A stretch of 64,000 bases of DNA from Rudanella lutea DSM 19387. Its GTDB lineage: Bacteria; Bacteroidota; Bacteroidia; Cytophagales; Spirosomataceae. A program made the position numbers and the translations under genes. The stretch covers positions 415,694 to 479,693 of the forward strand of contig NZ_KB913013.1 of NCBI RefSeq assembly GCF_000383955.1, read 5' to 3'. Under the pieces are notes generated by a model that saw only the letters and a program-made list of their open reading frames with translations, ran no database searches and had not been told where the DNA came from. Positions 39,753-47,877 of this stretch are shown piece by piece; the first letter of the stretch is position 1; each line of letters begins with the position of its first letter.

Positions 39753-39880
39753 ACGGATTAAACAGATTAAACAGATTAAACGGATTAAACGGATTAAACG
39801 GATTTACACTCGTTTTTCTACATTCTGAACATGACTAAAAAATCCGTTTTAACCTGTTTGATTAGTTCAATCCGTGTTCC
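39753..39880. repeat. 9-nt-unit inverted repeat upstream of the transketolase N-subunit
   Basis: Six consecutive 9-nt units (ACGGATTAA or ACAGATTAA) occupy 39753-39806. The arm at 39841-39880 is a more degenerate reverse complement. It fills the 152-bp gap between the GT39 stop and the ATG at 39892 and would form a long RNA hairpin just before the start codon. Confidence 0.8.
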
Positions 39881-39891
39881 TATCCTCAACT

Positions 39892-40707
39892 ATGACACTC
39901 ACTAACACGGCCGCTCTATCCGGCGAACTGCGACTCAAAGTGCTGAGTCTGTACCATGCAGCCAATGCCGGGCATATTGGGTGCTCCCTCAGTTGCATCG
40001 ACCTGATGATTGCCACCCTGGTGCAGCGCAAACGCGAGCAGGACACGTTTCTACTGTCGAAAGGTCATGCTGCGGCTGCCCTCTACGCCTGTCTGCATCA
40101 TCTCGGCGAGATTTCGGACGAGACGCTGGCTACCTATTATAAAAACGGCACCACCCTGCCCGCGCACCCGGCTCCCAATCAGCACAAGGGCATTCCGTTT
40201 GCAACGGGTTCGCTGGGGCACGGCCTGCCCATTGGCACCGGAATAGCCCACGCGGGCAAACTCCTGAACGACAATAGCCGGGTGTTTGTACTCATGTCGG
40301 ACGGCGAAACCAACGAAGGCACCACCTGGGAGGCTGCTCACTTCGCCATTCAGTATCAACTCGACAACCTGATCATGCTGATCGACAAGAACGGGCTTCA
40401 GGGCTTTGGCAATACGGGCGACGTGCTGGGCGATACCGCTTCGGCCGCGACCTGGGAGGCCATTGGCTTTGAAACGGTTGAGGTTGACGGACACGACGTG
40501 GAGGCCATCGGGGCCGCCATCGACGCGCTCACGGCCGTTCCGAACGGACGCCCGAAGGCCATTATTGCCCATACCGTTAAAGGCAAAGGGGTGTCGTACA
40601 TGGAAAACCGGCTCGAATGGCACTACCTCCCCATGACCCCCGCGCAGTACGAAGAGGCCGTGGGCGATGTGTCTTCAACGTATTTAGGAGCGAGAAGTGA
40701 GGAGTGA
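39892..40707 (+). CDS. Transketolase-like N-terminal (TPP-binding) subunit
   Basis: The start is the ATG at 39892 (MTLTNTAALSGELRLKVL); the longer frame needs GTG inside the repeat. The 271-residue protein corresponds to the pyrophosphate-binding half of transketolase. NAGHIGCSLSC and GSLGHGLPIGTGIAH are present, and the TPP motif is SDGETNEGTTWEA ... DKNGLQGFG. The pyrimidine-binding half is encoded separately at 43427-44335, after an epimerase-GT2 fusion and a lipoprotein. Such split transketolases in surface-glycan clusters probably attach or move a two-carbon ketol unit on a nucleotide or activated sugar rather than serve the pentose phosphate pathway; this is inference. The last codons (LGARSEE) come from the following repeat. 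Confidence 0.88.
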   Translation: MTLTNTAALSGELRLKVLSLYHAANAGHIGCSLSCIDLMIATLVQRKREQDTFLLSKGHAAAALYACLHHLGEISDETLATYYKNGTTLPAHPAPNQHKGIPFATGSLGHGLPIGTGIAHAGKLLNDNSRVFVLMSDGETNEGTTWEAAHFAIQYQLDNLIMLIDKNGLQGFGNTGDVLGDTASAATWEAIGFETVEVDGHDVEAIGAAIDALTAVPNGRPKAIIAHTVKGKGVSYMENRLEWHYLPMTPAQYEEAVGDVSSTYLGARSEE

Positions 40708-40764
40708 GAAGGGCTGGCGTCAGCTTTTCTCCTCTCTCCTCACTTCTTGCTTCTCACTCCTACC
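40685..40764. repeat. Heptad inverted repeat joining two glycan genes
   Basis: The left arm 40685-40712 has 7-nt units GGAGCGA/GAAGTGA/GGAGTGA and encodes the last seven codons and stop of the transketolase N-subunit. The right arm 40730-40764 is its imperfect reverse complement and ends 6 bp before the ATG at 40770. Confidence 0.75.
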
Positions 40765-40769
40765 TAAAA

Positions 40770-42755
40770 ATGACCATTACCGATTCTATACGCCAGCTTA
40801 ACGGCCCGATTTTCGTGTTTGGGGCCAGTGGCTTCATCGGCGCCAATCTGTTTGAACAACTTTTTGCCGTTCGGAAAGACGTCTACGCCCTCACCCACGA
40901 TGCCACCAAAGCCTGGCGGCTTAAATTGCTCAATGTTCCGGCGGAGAACATTGTTCACTGCGACATTGTCTCCGACAACTCGATTAAGTCGGTGTTTGAG
41001 ACCTACAAGCCCAAAACGATTTTCAACCTGGCGGCTTACGGGGCTTACAGCAAGCAGAAAAATATTGGCCTGACCTACGAAACCAACGTACTGGGTACGG
41101 TCAATATTCTGGACAACTGTACGCCCGACATGGTGTACATTCATGCCGGAAGCAGCTCGGAATACGGCTTTAACTGCACCGCACCCAAAGAAACCGACCG
41201 CGTAGAGCCCAACAGCCACTATGCGGTGTCGAAGGTTTCGGCAGCTTACGTACTCGAATTTTACGCCCGCGTTCATAGTCTCAACACCCTGAACCTCAGG
41301 CTGTACTCAATCTATGGCGGTTGGGAAGAGCCCGACCGGCTGATTCCGAGGCTGGTTGAAGAAGCCCAACAGGGTAAATACCCCCCGCTGGTATCGCCCG
41401 ACATCAGCCGCGACTTTGTGTACATCGACGATTGTGTGTCGGCCTTTGTACAGGCGGCTCTGAGAGTGAAAGGCAGTGGCATCAGCGGGCGGTCGTACAA
41501 CGTGGCTACGGGGCAGAAAACCACCATGCGCGATCTGGCGGCCGTAACCCGTCAAACGTTTGGTATTCAGACCGAACCCGTTTGGGGGAGTATGCCCAAC
41601 CGGGGCTGGGACCTCTCCGACTGGTACGGCGACCCCACGGCTATTCAGACCGATTTGGGTTGGAGAGCCACCACCGACCTCACTACCGGCCTGCGCAAAA
41701 CGGCTGAGTGGCAGACGGCCAACCAATACGCCGAGCGGGTGATTCCGGCTTTCCAGACGCCCACACTCAATCCGGTCATTACGCCTATTATTGCCTGTTA
41801 CAAAGACGCACAGGCTATTCCGTACATGTACGAGCGGCTGGTGAAGACCTTCAACGAAATGAAGGTGCGCTACGAAATCATTTTCGTCAACGACAACTCA
41901 CCCGACAACACCGATGAGGTGCTGGAGCAGATTTGCGCCAAGGACCCCAACGTTATCGCCATCAAACATTCGCGAAATTTTGGGTCGCAGTCAGCCTTTT
42001 TGAGCGGGATGGAAATTGCCACGGGCGATGCCGTGGTCCTGATGGATGGCGACTTGCAGGACCCGCCCGAAATTATTCCGAAGTTTTACGAAAAGTGGCA
42101 GGAGGGTTACGATGTCACGTACGGCGTGCGCGTTCAGCGCGAAATGCCGGCTTGGCTTGAGGTGTTCTACAAAGGGTTCTACCGGATTTTCAAAAACATG
42201 TCGTACATCAACATTCCGGCCGATGCGGGCGATTTCTCGCTCATCGACCGGAAAGTGGTGCGCGAACTCGTCGCTCTGCCCGAAACCGAGCAGTTTCTGC
42301 GGGGTCTGCGGGCCTGGGTGGGCTTCCGGCAAACGGGGGTTGATTACGTGCGCCCGGAGCGGATGTTTGGTGTTTCGACCAACAACTGGCGCAAAAACAT
42401 TGCCTGGGCCCGAAAAGCTATTTTTTCGTTCAGTTTTGTTCCCCTCGAACTGATGGTCTACGCCGGTTTTGCCTTAACAGGCTTATCAATTCTGGGCATT
42501 CTGTGGCAGATTCTGGCTAAATTCTTCTTCTTCCCCGACACCCCCGCCGGGCTGTCGACGGTGATTATTCTGGTGATGTTCTTCGGGGGCATTAACCTGT
42601 TGGGTATTTCGTTTCTGGGCGAGTACATCAGTAAGATTTTCGAAGAGTCGAAGAAGCGGCCCAAGTTCATCCGCACGTTGGTCCGGCAGGGCAGTAAAGT
42701 GTATAAAACAGCGGCCGAAATCAATACGTTAGTAGAGCAACGGAACAGCAAGTAA
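40770..42755 (+). CDS. Fusion of NAD-dependent sugar epimerase/dehydratase and polyprenyl-phosphate glycosyltransferase (GT2)
   Basis: The 661-residue protein joins two enzymes usually encoded apart. Residues about 12-325 form an extended SDR: GASGFIG at 18-24, GSSSEYG at 127-133, the YAVSK catalytic pair (Tyr151, Lys155) and SRDFVYIDD. Residues about 335-661 form a GT2 of the dolichyl-phosphate mannosyltransferase/ArnC type. VNDNSPDNT and the DGD metal motif at 426-428 are followed by two membrane helices (about 562-583 and 594-616). The first half would make a nucleotide sugar and the second would load it on undecaprenyl phosphate. Flanking transketolase halves suggest the sugar is further modified. 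The start at 40770 excludes repeat-derived codons. Confidence 0.85.
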   Translation: MTITDSIRQLNGPIFVFGASGFIGANLFEQLFAVRKDVYALTHDATKAWRLKLLNVPAENIVHCDIVSDNSIKSVFETYKPKTIFNLAAYGAYSKQKNIGLTYETNVLGTVNILDNCTPDMVYIHAGSSSEYGFNCTAPKETDRVEPNSHYAVSKVSAAYVLEFYARVHSLNTLNLRLYSIYGGWEEPDRLIPRLVEEAQQGKYPPLVSPDISRDFVYIDDCVSAFVQAALRVKGSGISGRSYNVATGQKTTMRDLAAVTRQTFGIQTEPVWGSMPNRGWDLSDWYGDPTAIQTDLGWRATTDLTTGLRKTAEWQTANQYAERVIPAFQTPTLNPVITPIIACYKDAQAIPYMYERLVKTFNEMKVRYEIIFVNDNSPDNTDEVLEQICAKDPNVIAIKHSRNFGSQSAFLSGMEIATGDAVVLMDGDLQDPPEIIPKFYEKWQEGYDVTYGVRVQREMPAWLEVFYKGFYRIFKNMSYINIPADAGDFSLIDRKVVRELVALPETEQFLRGLRAWVGFRQTGVDYVRPERMFGVSTNNWRKNIAWARKAIFSFSFVPLELMVYAGFALTGLSILGILWQILAKFFFFPDTPAGLSTVIILVMFFGGINLLGISFLGEYISKIFEESKKRPKFIRTLVRQGSKVYKTAAEINTLVEQRNSK

Positions 42756-42764
42756 ATTTGGGGT

Positions 42765-42884
42765 ATGAACTATTTGGAACGCATAACGGTAATTCGCCGG
42801 GCGGTCAAAAAAATAAACTTGTCCTACACCAGTTTAAGCTACGCAAAACTGGTAATGTCGGGTCAATTACTGAATGCGGCCTGA
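42765..42884 (+). pseudogene. Remnant of a DUF433-type antitoxin
   Basis: A 39-codon frame begins MNYLERITV, the typical opening of DUF433 antitoxins. It then departs from the family and resumes a family-like helix (SYAKLVM) before the stop, as after an internal deletion; the normal length is about 75 residues. Its TGA overlaps the next ATG as TGATG, the usual coupling for this operon type. Recognition is from memory of the family opening, so moderate confidence. Confidence 0.45.
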
Positions 42885-42982
42885 TGCGGTTTATCTGCGA
42901 CGTTCACATTCCCGCAAAACTGTCTGAAGAGAGTCATTTTTATCTTGAAATCAGAGCAACTAAGACGCCCTTATTCAACTAA
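42884..42982 (+). pseudogene. Truncated DUF5615 (PIN-like) toxin remnant
   Basis: The frame begins MRFICDVHIPAKL, like the N-terminus of DUF5615 PIN-like toxins with the first catalytic Asp, but ends after 32 residues where about 115 are expected. It is coupled to the upstream antitoxin remnant. Both probably represent a decayed toxin-antitoxin pair inserted between the fusion gene and the lipoprotein gene. Confidence 0.45.
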
Positions 42983-43014
42983 AGTGGGTGGGTGCCCGTT
43001 AACTGAACGCACAA

Positions 43015-43422
43015 ATGAAGAAGACTTTTTTCGCCTTGCTTCTCCTGCTCACAGGCTGTAATCGGCTGGAAAACTTTCTGGCCGAATCGGAGCGAGATAC
43101 GATGGAAGTGCGTATTGAAAATCAGACCGGCAGCCCACTAACCGACGTTCGGGTATACACAGTTCAGTCGGTTAAGGTCGGGGCGGTGTATCAACCAACC
43201 CGAACGGACTCCGTGCGATTTGGTGAAATTCTTCCCCTGACGGTGCAAACAGGGGTCTTTTCGGAGAAAAACCTCCGATCGAGCGATGGCGATATGGAAT
43301 TTATAGCAACCGGGAGCACCGGCAAACGCTTTCGCCAGCGATTTGGCTATTTTACCAATGGGCGATTTCAGACGGCCAGTATTCAGGTTCTGGTCCAGAA
43401 AGACACCATTCGTTTTAAATAA
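43015..43422 (+). CDS. Small lipoprotein of unknown function
   Basis: The 135-residue protein has a type II signal peptide with lipobox LLTGC, so the mature protein begins at Cys15. The rest is beta-rich (MEVRIENQTGSPLTDVRVYT) and resembles a small immunoglobulin-like sandwich. I do not recognise a family. It ends 4 bp before the transketolase C-subunit start, so the two are in one operon. A role in the surface-glycan machinery is only guilt by association. Confidence 0.65.
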   Translation: MKKTFFALLLLLTGCNRLENFLAESERDTMEVRIENQTGSPLTDVRVYTVQSVKVGAVYQPTRTDSVRFGEILPLTVQTGVFSEKNLRSSDGDMEFIATGSTGKRFRQRFGYFTNGRFQTASIQVLVQKDTIRFK

Positions 43423-43426
43423 CAGT

Positions 43427-44335
43427 ATGCGAAAAGAATTTTCAGCCGGTGTAGAGCGGCTCGTACAAACCGACGAAAGCCTTGTATTTATTACCGGCGA
43501 CCTGGGGTATAATGCCCTCGAAAACCTCCGCGACCTGATGGGCCCCCGGTTTATCAACGCAGGTGTAGCCGAGCAAAACATGGTGGGTATGGCCGCGGGC
43601 ATGGCCTACAAAGGATACAAAGTATTCTGCTACAGCATTGCGCCATTTGCGGTGTACCGCTGTCTCGAACAGTTTCGAAATGATGCCTGCCTGCACAAAA
43701 TGCCCGTTTTTCTGGTGGGCAATGGCGGTGGGTACGGCTACGGAATCATGGGCAGCACCCACCACGCCATTGAGGACCTCGCCTGTCTGAGCGGCCTGCA
43801 AAATGTGAATACCTACATTCCGGCCTTTGCCGATGAGGTGGATCCGATGCTGGAGCAGATAGTGGCCGAAGCCCGTCCTGCATACCTACGGCTCGGTGCC
43901 GGCCCTAAAACCCCCGACGGGGCTACCCAACAGGGCACGTTCAAGCAGATTGTACGGGCCGAGGGCAGCTCTGCCGGGACAATCGTGGCCTTGGGGCCGG
44001 TAGCTGCCAACGCCCTTACGGCCCTTCAACAACCCGGCCTATCAGGGCGTTTCGACCTGTTTACGGCCACGAATCTCCCCCTCGAACTACCGCTCGAACT
44101 GGCGGCTACCTGGTCGGGCAAACCGATGCTGGTGGTCGAAGAACACGTATCGGTGGGTGGACTGGCGGGGCAACTTTCGGTGGCCATGCTCACACAGGGC
44201 GTTATGCCGGGCCGGTTTATGAGCCTGTCGGCGCAAGGCTATCCGAACGGCCTTTATGGCGACCAGAAATACCATCAGCAACTTTCGGGCCTCGACCCCG
44301 AAAACATTGCCCGGTGTCTGGCTGAGCTGGTTTAG
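43427..44335 (+). CDS. Transketolase-like C-terminal (pyrimidine-binding) subunit
   Basis: I place the start at 43427 (MRKEFSAGVERLV), giving 302 residues. Upstream codons overlap the lipoprotein gene. INAGVAEQNMVGMAAGMA carries the glutamate that activates thiamine pyrophosphate, and GGGYGYGIMGSTHHAIEDL the substrate-side histidines. The C-terminal regulatory-like domain follows (about 180-302). It partners the N-subunit at 39892-40707; both are needed for an active site at the interface. The 2.7-kb separation by the fusion, the toxin-antitoxin remnant and the lipoprotein gene is unusual, because split transketolases normally sit side by side. Confidence 0.87.
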   Translation: MRKEFSAGVERLVQTDESLVFITGDLGYNALENLRDLMGPRFINAGVAEQNMVGMAAGMAYKGYKVFCYSIAPFAVYRCLEQFRNDACLHKMPVFLVGNGGGYGYGIMGSTHHAIEDLACLSGLQNVNTYIPAFADEVDPMLEQIVAEARPAYLRLGAGPKTPDGATQQGTFKQIVRAEGSSAGTIVALGPVAANALTALQQPGLSGRFDLFTATNLPLELPLELAATWSGKPMLVVEEHVSVGGLAGQLSVAMLTQGVMPGRFMSLSAQGYPNGLYGDQKYHQQLSGLDPENIARCLAELV

Positions 44336-44347
44336 GGTTTATCTTTT

Positions 44348-46126
44348 TTGTTTGTTGTTTGGTCTCTCTCCAAACATATATTCCCGAGGCATTTAGCCCT
44401 ACTTATCGATTTGCAAGGCTCGATTCGAATCTGGTTTTCTTTACTGCTGACACTGGTTCCCGTAGCCATATTCTGGCTGTGCTGGGGGCATCTGGCCGTG
44501 AATGTACCCAAATGGGACGATCACGCCCTGAAAGCCTATTTGCTGTATAGCGAGCAGGAGACCACCGTTTCGGGCAAGATATACCAGTTATTCCGGCAGC
44601 ACAACGAACACCGGATTGTGCTCGACCGGATGGTAACCTGGCTCGACTATACCCTGTTTGGCAAGCTGAACTACCGGCATTTGATGCTACTCGGCAATGC
44701 CAGTTTGCTCGGCTTACTGGTCGTGCTCGGTGCAGTCTTACACCGTACAGTACGCGCAACCGGCCGGGGGCAAACGTCGGGATTGCTCTACCTGTCTCCG
44801 ATAGCGTTTCTGCTGTTCAACCTGTCGTCGTGGGAAAATGCCTTTTGGGGCATGGCCGCCCTTCAGAACTTTTCGGTCGTACTATGGGTAATCGGTAGTC
44901 TGTACTGCCTCACCGTGGGCTGGCACCTACCGGCGGCTATAGGGCTGGGTATTCTGGCAACCCTCACAAGTGGTAACGGCCTGTTAATCTGGCCTATCGG
45001 AGCCGTTATACTGGTTTTGCAACGGCAGTACCGCGCGCTTACAGGCTGGGGGCTAAGCGCCCTCATCGTCATTGGTCTTTACTTTTTGGGCTACGAAAAT
45101 CCCGAAGGTAATCCGCCCGCGCGGGGCAGCGTGCTTGACTTTTTCAAAGGCTGGCTGGCCTTCAATGGGGCGGCCGGGGAGGTTTTCCCCCTTGGCAACC
45201 CATTCGGAATCTGCCTGATGCTGGGAGGCATACTCACGGCGGGTGTGTTGGGGGCTGCCTTATGGGTTTTCGTTCGGAACCTCCTACCCTACGCCCTATC
45301 GAAAACGAGCCAACGCCCGGCTGCGGGTAGTCTTTTCTTTGTGGGCTGTACCGCTTTCTTGCTCGGCACAGGGCTGATCGTCGCATGGTCGCGGGTAGGG
45401 TTCGGCCTGGATGTACTCATTACCAGCCGCTACAAGATTTATTCGCTGCTGCTGCTTGCGGTTGCCTACGTGTATGCTATTTCCCAACTGGCCCCGCGCT
45501 GGCGAAGTCTGGCAGGTGCAGTGGGCCTGGCGGGAAGCGTCGCCATTGCCGGACTTTCGTACGTGGTGTATGCCGATGAGGTGCTCTGGTGGCGACGCTG
45601 GCTGCTAACCAATCAGTTTAACTGGACGTACCTGAGCAACCGCCCAGTATCGGGCATTGACCCCACCACAGCCCGCTGGGTCGACAATGCACCGGCCTAT
45701 TACGACCGCTGCCTGCCCGCCCTGTACGGTCCGGCTAAGGCTCCGGCGGTACAAATTGATACCCTCTACGAAGCCGGTGGGCAATTTGTGGTGAAGAGTG
45801 CTGCATCGAGTTTAGCGACCCTGCCGCAACCGTCACTCTGGAGACCGGATGGGGGCCTGACGCTCTTATTGCAATCCGACAAGCGGACATACCTGTATGG
45901 TGCACTACCCAACCCGGCCGACAACCCCAAAACAGCTCTGAAACGGGGAATCTTCCCCAACCACGACTTACTGGTGGTGTTTCCGGCCGCCGAGCCCGTA
46001 GCCGATCAGTACCGGCTTTCAGTGCTGGCAGTTGACCCCGTTTCGGGGGCCTGCGCGGTTCACCCGACCGGCCGGACACTCGTTGTTCAACCCCGTTCAT
46101 CAACCGACCTCAAAAAGAATTGGTAA
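44348..46126 (+). CDS. GT-C-like polytopic membrane protein, first of a paralogous pair
   Basis: The 592-residue frame contains about ten membrane helices followed by a soluble tail of about 130 residues. VPKWDDHALKAYL after the first helix and HNEHRIVLDRMV shortly after are shared with the next gene (LPYWDDYLVQEQL, HWEHRIVWTRLV). An acidic pair in the first periplasmic loop is typical of GT-C glycosyltransferases. No ATG exists before residue 94 or so, so the start must be TTG (44348, or a later TTG near residue 22) or another rare codon. I keep 44348 with low certainty about the exact start. It overlaps the next gene by 7 bp. Confidence 0.7.
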   Translation: MFVVWSLSKHIFPRHLALLIDLQGSIRIWFSLLLTLVPVAIFWLCWGHLAVNVPKWDDHALKAYLLYSEQETTVSGKIYQLFRQHNEHRIVLDRMVTWLDYTLFGKLNYRHLMLLGNASLLGLLVVLGAVLHRTVRATGRGQTSGLLYLSPIAFLLFNLSSWENAFWGMAALQNFSVVLWVIGSLYCLTVGWHLPAAIGLGILATLTSGNGLLIWPIGAVILVLQRQYRALTGWGLSALIVIGLYFLGYENPEGNPPARGSVLDFFKGWLAFNGAAGEVFPLGNPFGICLMLGGILTAGVLGAALWVFVRNLLPYALSKTSQRPAAGSLFFVGCTAFLLGTGLIVAWSRVGFGLDVLITSRYKIYSLLLLAVAYVYAISQLAPRWRSLAGAVGLAGSVAIAGLSYVVYADEVLWWRRWLLTNQFNWTYLSNRPVSGIDPTTARWVDNAPAYYDRCLPALYGPAKAPAVQIDTLYEAGGQFVVKSAASSLATLPQPSLWRPDGGLTLLLQSDKRTYLYGALPNPADNPKTALKRGIFPNHDLLVVFPAAEPVADQYRLSVLAVDPVSGACAVHPTGRTLVVQPRSSTDLKKNW

Positions 46127-47877
46127 CGCAACCGACACGCCGAAACGCTGCACCGGGCTCAGCCGGTTTGAACGCTCGTAATCTGGCGACCGGGCTTCTG
46201 CTCGCGGTGCCCGTCTGTATTGTCCTGGCTACGGTGCTCACGTACGCCCTCAACCTGCCTTACTGGGACGATTATCTGGTGCAGGAGCAATTACTCTTGC
46301 TAAAATCACAGCCCTCCGGTCGGCTCAAACTCCTGCACCTGTTCGATCAGCACTGGGAACACCGGATTGTCTGGACCCGGCTGGTGTTTGCGGGCTGGTA
46401 TAAACTCAACGGCGTGCTCAATTACTACGGGCTGACGCTGGTGGGTGTGAGTGGTCTGGTAGCCCTGTTGGGTTTGCTCATTCGGGTGTTTCGGCAAACG
46501 GGACTTTCGCTGTTTTATTTGCTGCCAGTGCCATTCTGGTTGTTTACCCTGCAATCGCACGAGAACCTACTCTGGGCGATGGCATCTATCCAAAATTTCT
46601 GGGTACTGGTGTTTGCCCTAAGTAGCTTTTATATGCTGGCCCGACCGGGCGCATGGTCTCGCCTGCTGGCGTTGGCCCTGGCCGTACTGGCTACCTACAC
46701 CAGTGGCAATGGGTCCTTAGTCTTGTTGGCCGGGTTGGCGGTATTGATTTGGCAGGCTTTCACCCATCGGGTGCGGCTTGTGTGGGTTGGCGGCTGGCTG
46801 GCCGTTACGGCCCTGAGCATCGCTGGGTATTTTTACCACTACAACCGGATCACGTTCTTCCCCTCACCGTTCCGGTATCCGTTCACCGACTGGGTGAAGG
46901 CATTTTTTGTCTTTTTCGGTGCTTTTGCCGACCCCTACCCCTACTCCGGCGCGGCTGCCTACGGCTATGAAAATCCGCTCGGCCTCACCCTAATTTTAGG
47001 GGCTATCCTGGTAGGAGTGGGTGGGTATATGACCTGGACAGATGTCTGGAAGCAGTACCAAGACCGGGGTGTACAGACAGACAAAATTGCGTTGAACAAC
47101 CGCGTAAACCTGCCCGATTTCTTTTTGGCTACGTTGCTTTTCCTGCTGGTCACAGCGGCCATTACCGTGTACTCACGGGTCGGTTTTGCCGGGCCGGGTT
47201 ACCTGTTGCAGGGCCGCTACAAAGTATATTCGGCGCTAACATTGGCAGTAGTGTATCTGTACACCCAGTTCCGGCTGGGTCAGGTCCAGAAAACCCTTTC
47301 GCCCTGGGTTCTGGGCGTGGTTGCCAGCCTGTCTATTGGCCAAAGTCTCTTTTCTGATTACTTATGCCTGGAGGGAATTGTCAATCAGCATCGACGTACC
47401 ACAGCCGAGTATTTCAATTACCTGCTTAATACCCCCGAGAAGCAACAGCGGGCCTTGAGTACCCTGTTTATTCCGACAGAAGAGACGTTTTTTGGTGGTC
47501 AAACTCGTCAGTTAGCCGTTCAATCATGGCTCAACGCACCAGCAAGCACCAAACTGGATCGCTTTAGCAGTCAGACTTTTATGTATTGGATCGAAAAATC
47601 TAACACTGTAAACCCGACGCTGAAGCAACCCACCGATGGCACCTACGTGTACATGAGCAGCGGCACACACACCTATCTGTTTGCGGCCCGCCCGCTCCGG
47701 CCTGCGCCGGCCGCTTTGGTCGGGTTCGACGGGTATTTCAGGCCCGAGGGTATTCGGGCGCAGGTTTTGCAGGAACACCTCAAACCGGGCACGTACCGGA
47801 TCGGCCTGCTGACCAACCGGGCCGGGCAGCTGCACCTTTCCATGACTCCACAAACCGTAACGTTTACATCCCTGTGA
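46120..47877 (+). CDS. GT-C-like polytopic membrane protein, second of a paralogous pair
   Basis: The frame runs for 585 residues from a TTG at 46120 that overlaps the preceding stop codon. No ATG is available near the expected N-terminus. About ten membrane helices begin at LATGLLLAVPVCIVL. YWDDYLVQEQL and HWEHRIVWTRLV match its neighbour, as do ENLLWAMASIQNF and TSGNGSLVL (ENAFWGMAALQNF and TSGNGLLI in the neighbour). The family is likely an uncharacterised GT-C or glycan-assembly membrane protein. Its stop overlaps the acyltransferase start as GTGA, so three genes are translationally coupled. Confidence 0.72.
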   Translation: MVTQPTRRNAAPGSAGLNARNLATGLLLAVPVCIVLATVLTYALNLPYWDDYLVQEQLLLLKSQPSGRLKLLHLFDQHWEHRIVWTRLVFAGWYKLNGVLNYYGLTLVGVSGLVALLGLLIRVFRQTGLSLFYLLPVPFWLFTLQSHENLLWAMASIQNFWVLVFALSSFYMLARPGAWSRLLALALAVLATYTSGNGSLVLLAGLAVLIWQAFTHRVRLVWVGGWLAVTALSIAGYFYHYNRITFFPSPFRYPFTDWVKAFFVFFGAFADPYPYSGAAAYGYENPLGLTLILGAILVGVGGYMTWTDVWKQYQDRGVQTDKIALNNRVNLPDFFLATLLFLLVTAAITVYSRVGFAGPGYLLQGRYKVYSALTLAVVYLYTQFRLGQVQKTLSPWVLGVVASLSIGQSLFSDYLCLEGIVNQHRRTTAEYFNYLLNTPEKQQRALSTLFIPTEETFFGGQTRQLAVQSWLNAPASTKLDRFSSQTFMYWIEKSNTVNPTLKQPTDGTYVYMSSGTHTYLFAARPLRPAPAALVGFDGYFRPEGIRAQVLQEHLKPGTYRIGLLTNRAGQLHLSMTPQTVTFTSL

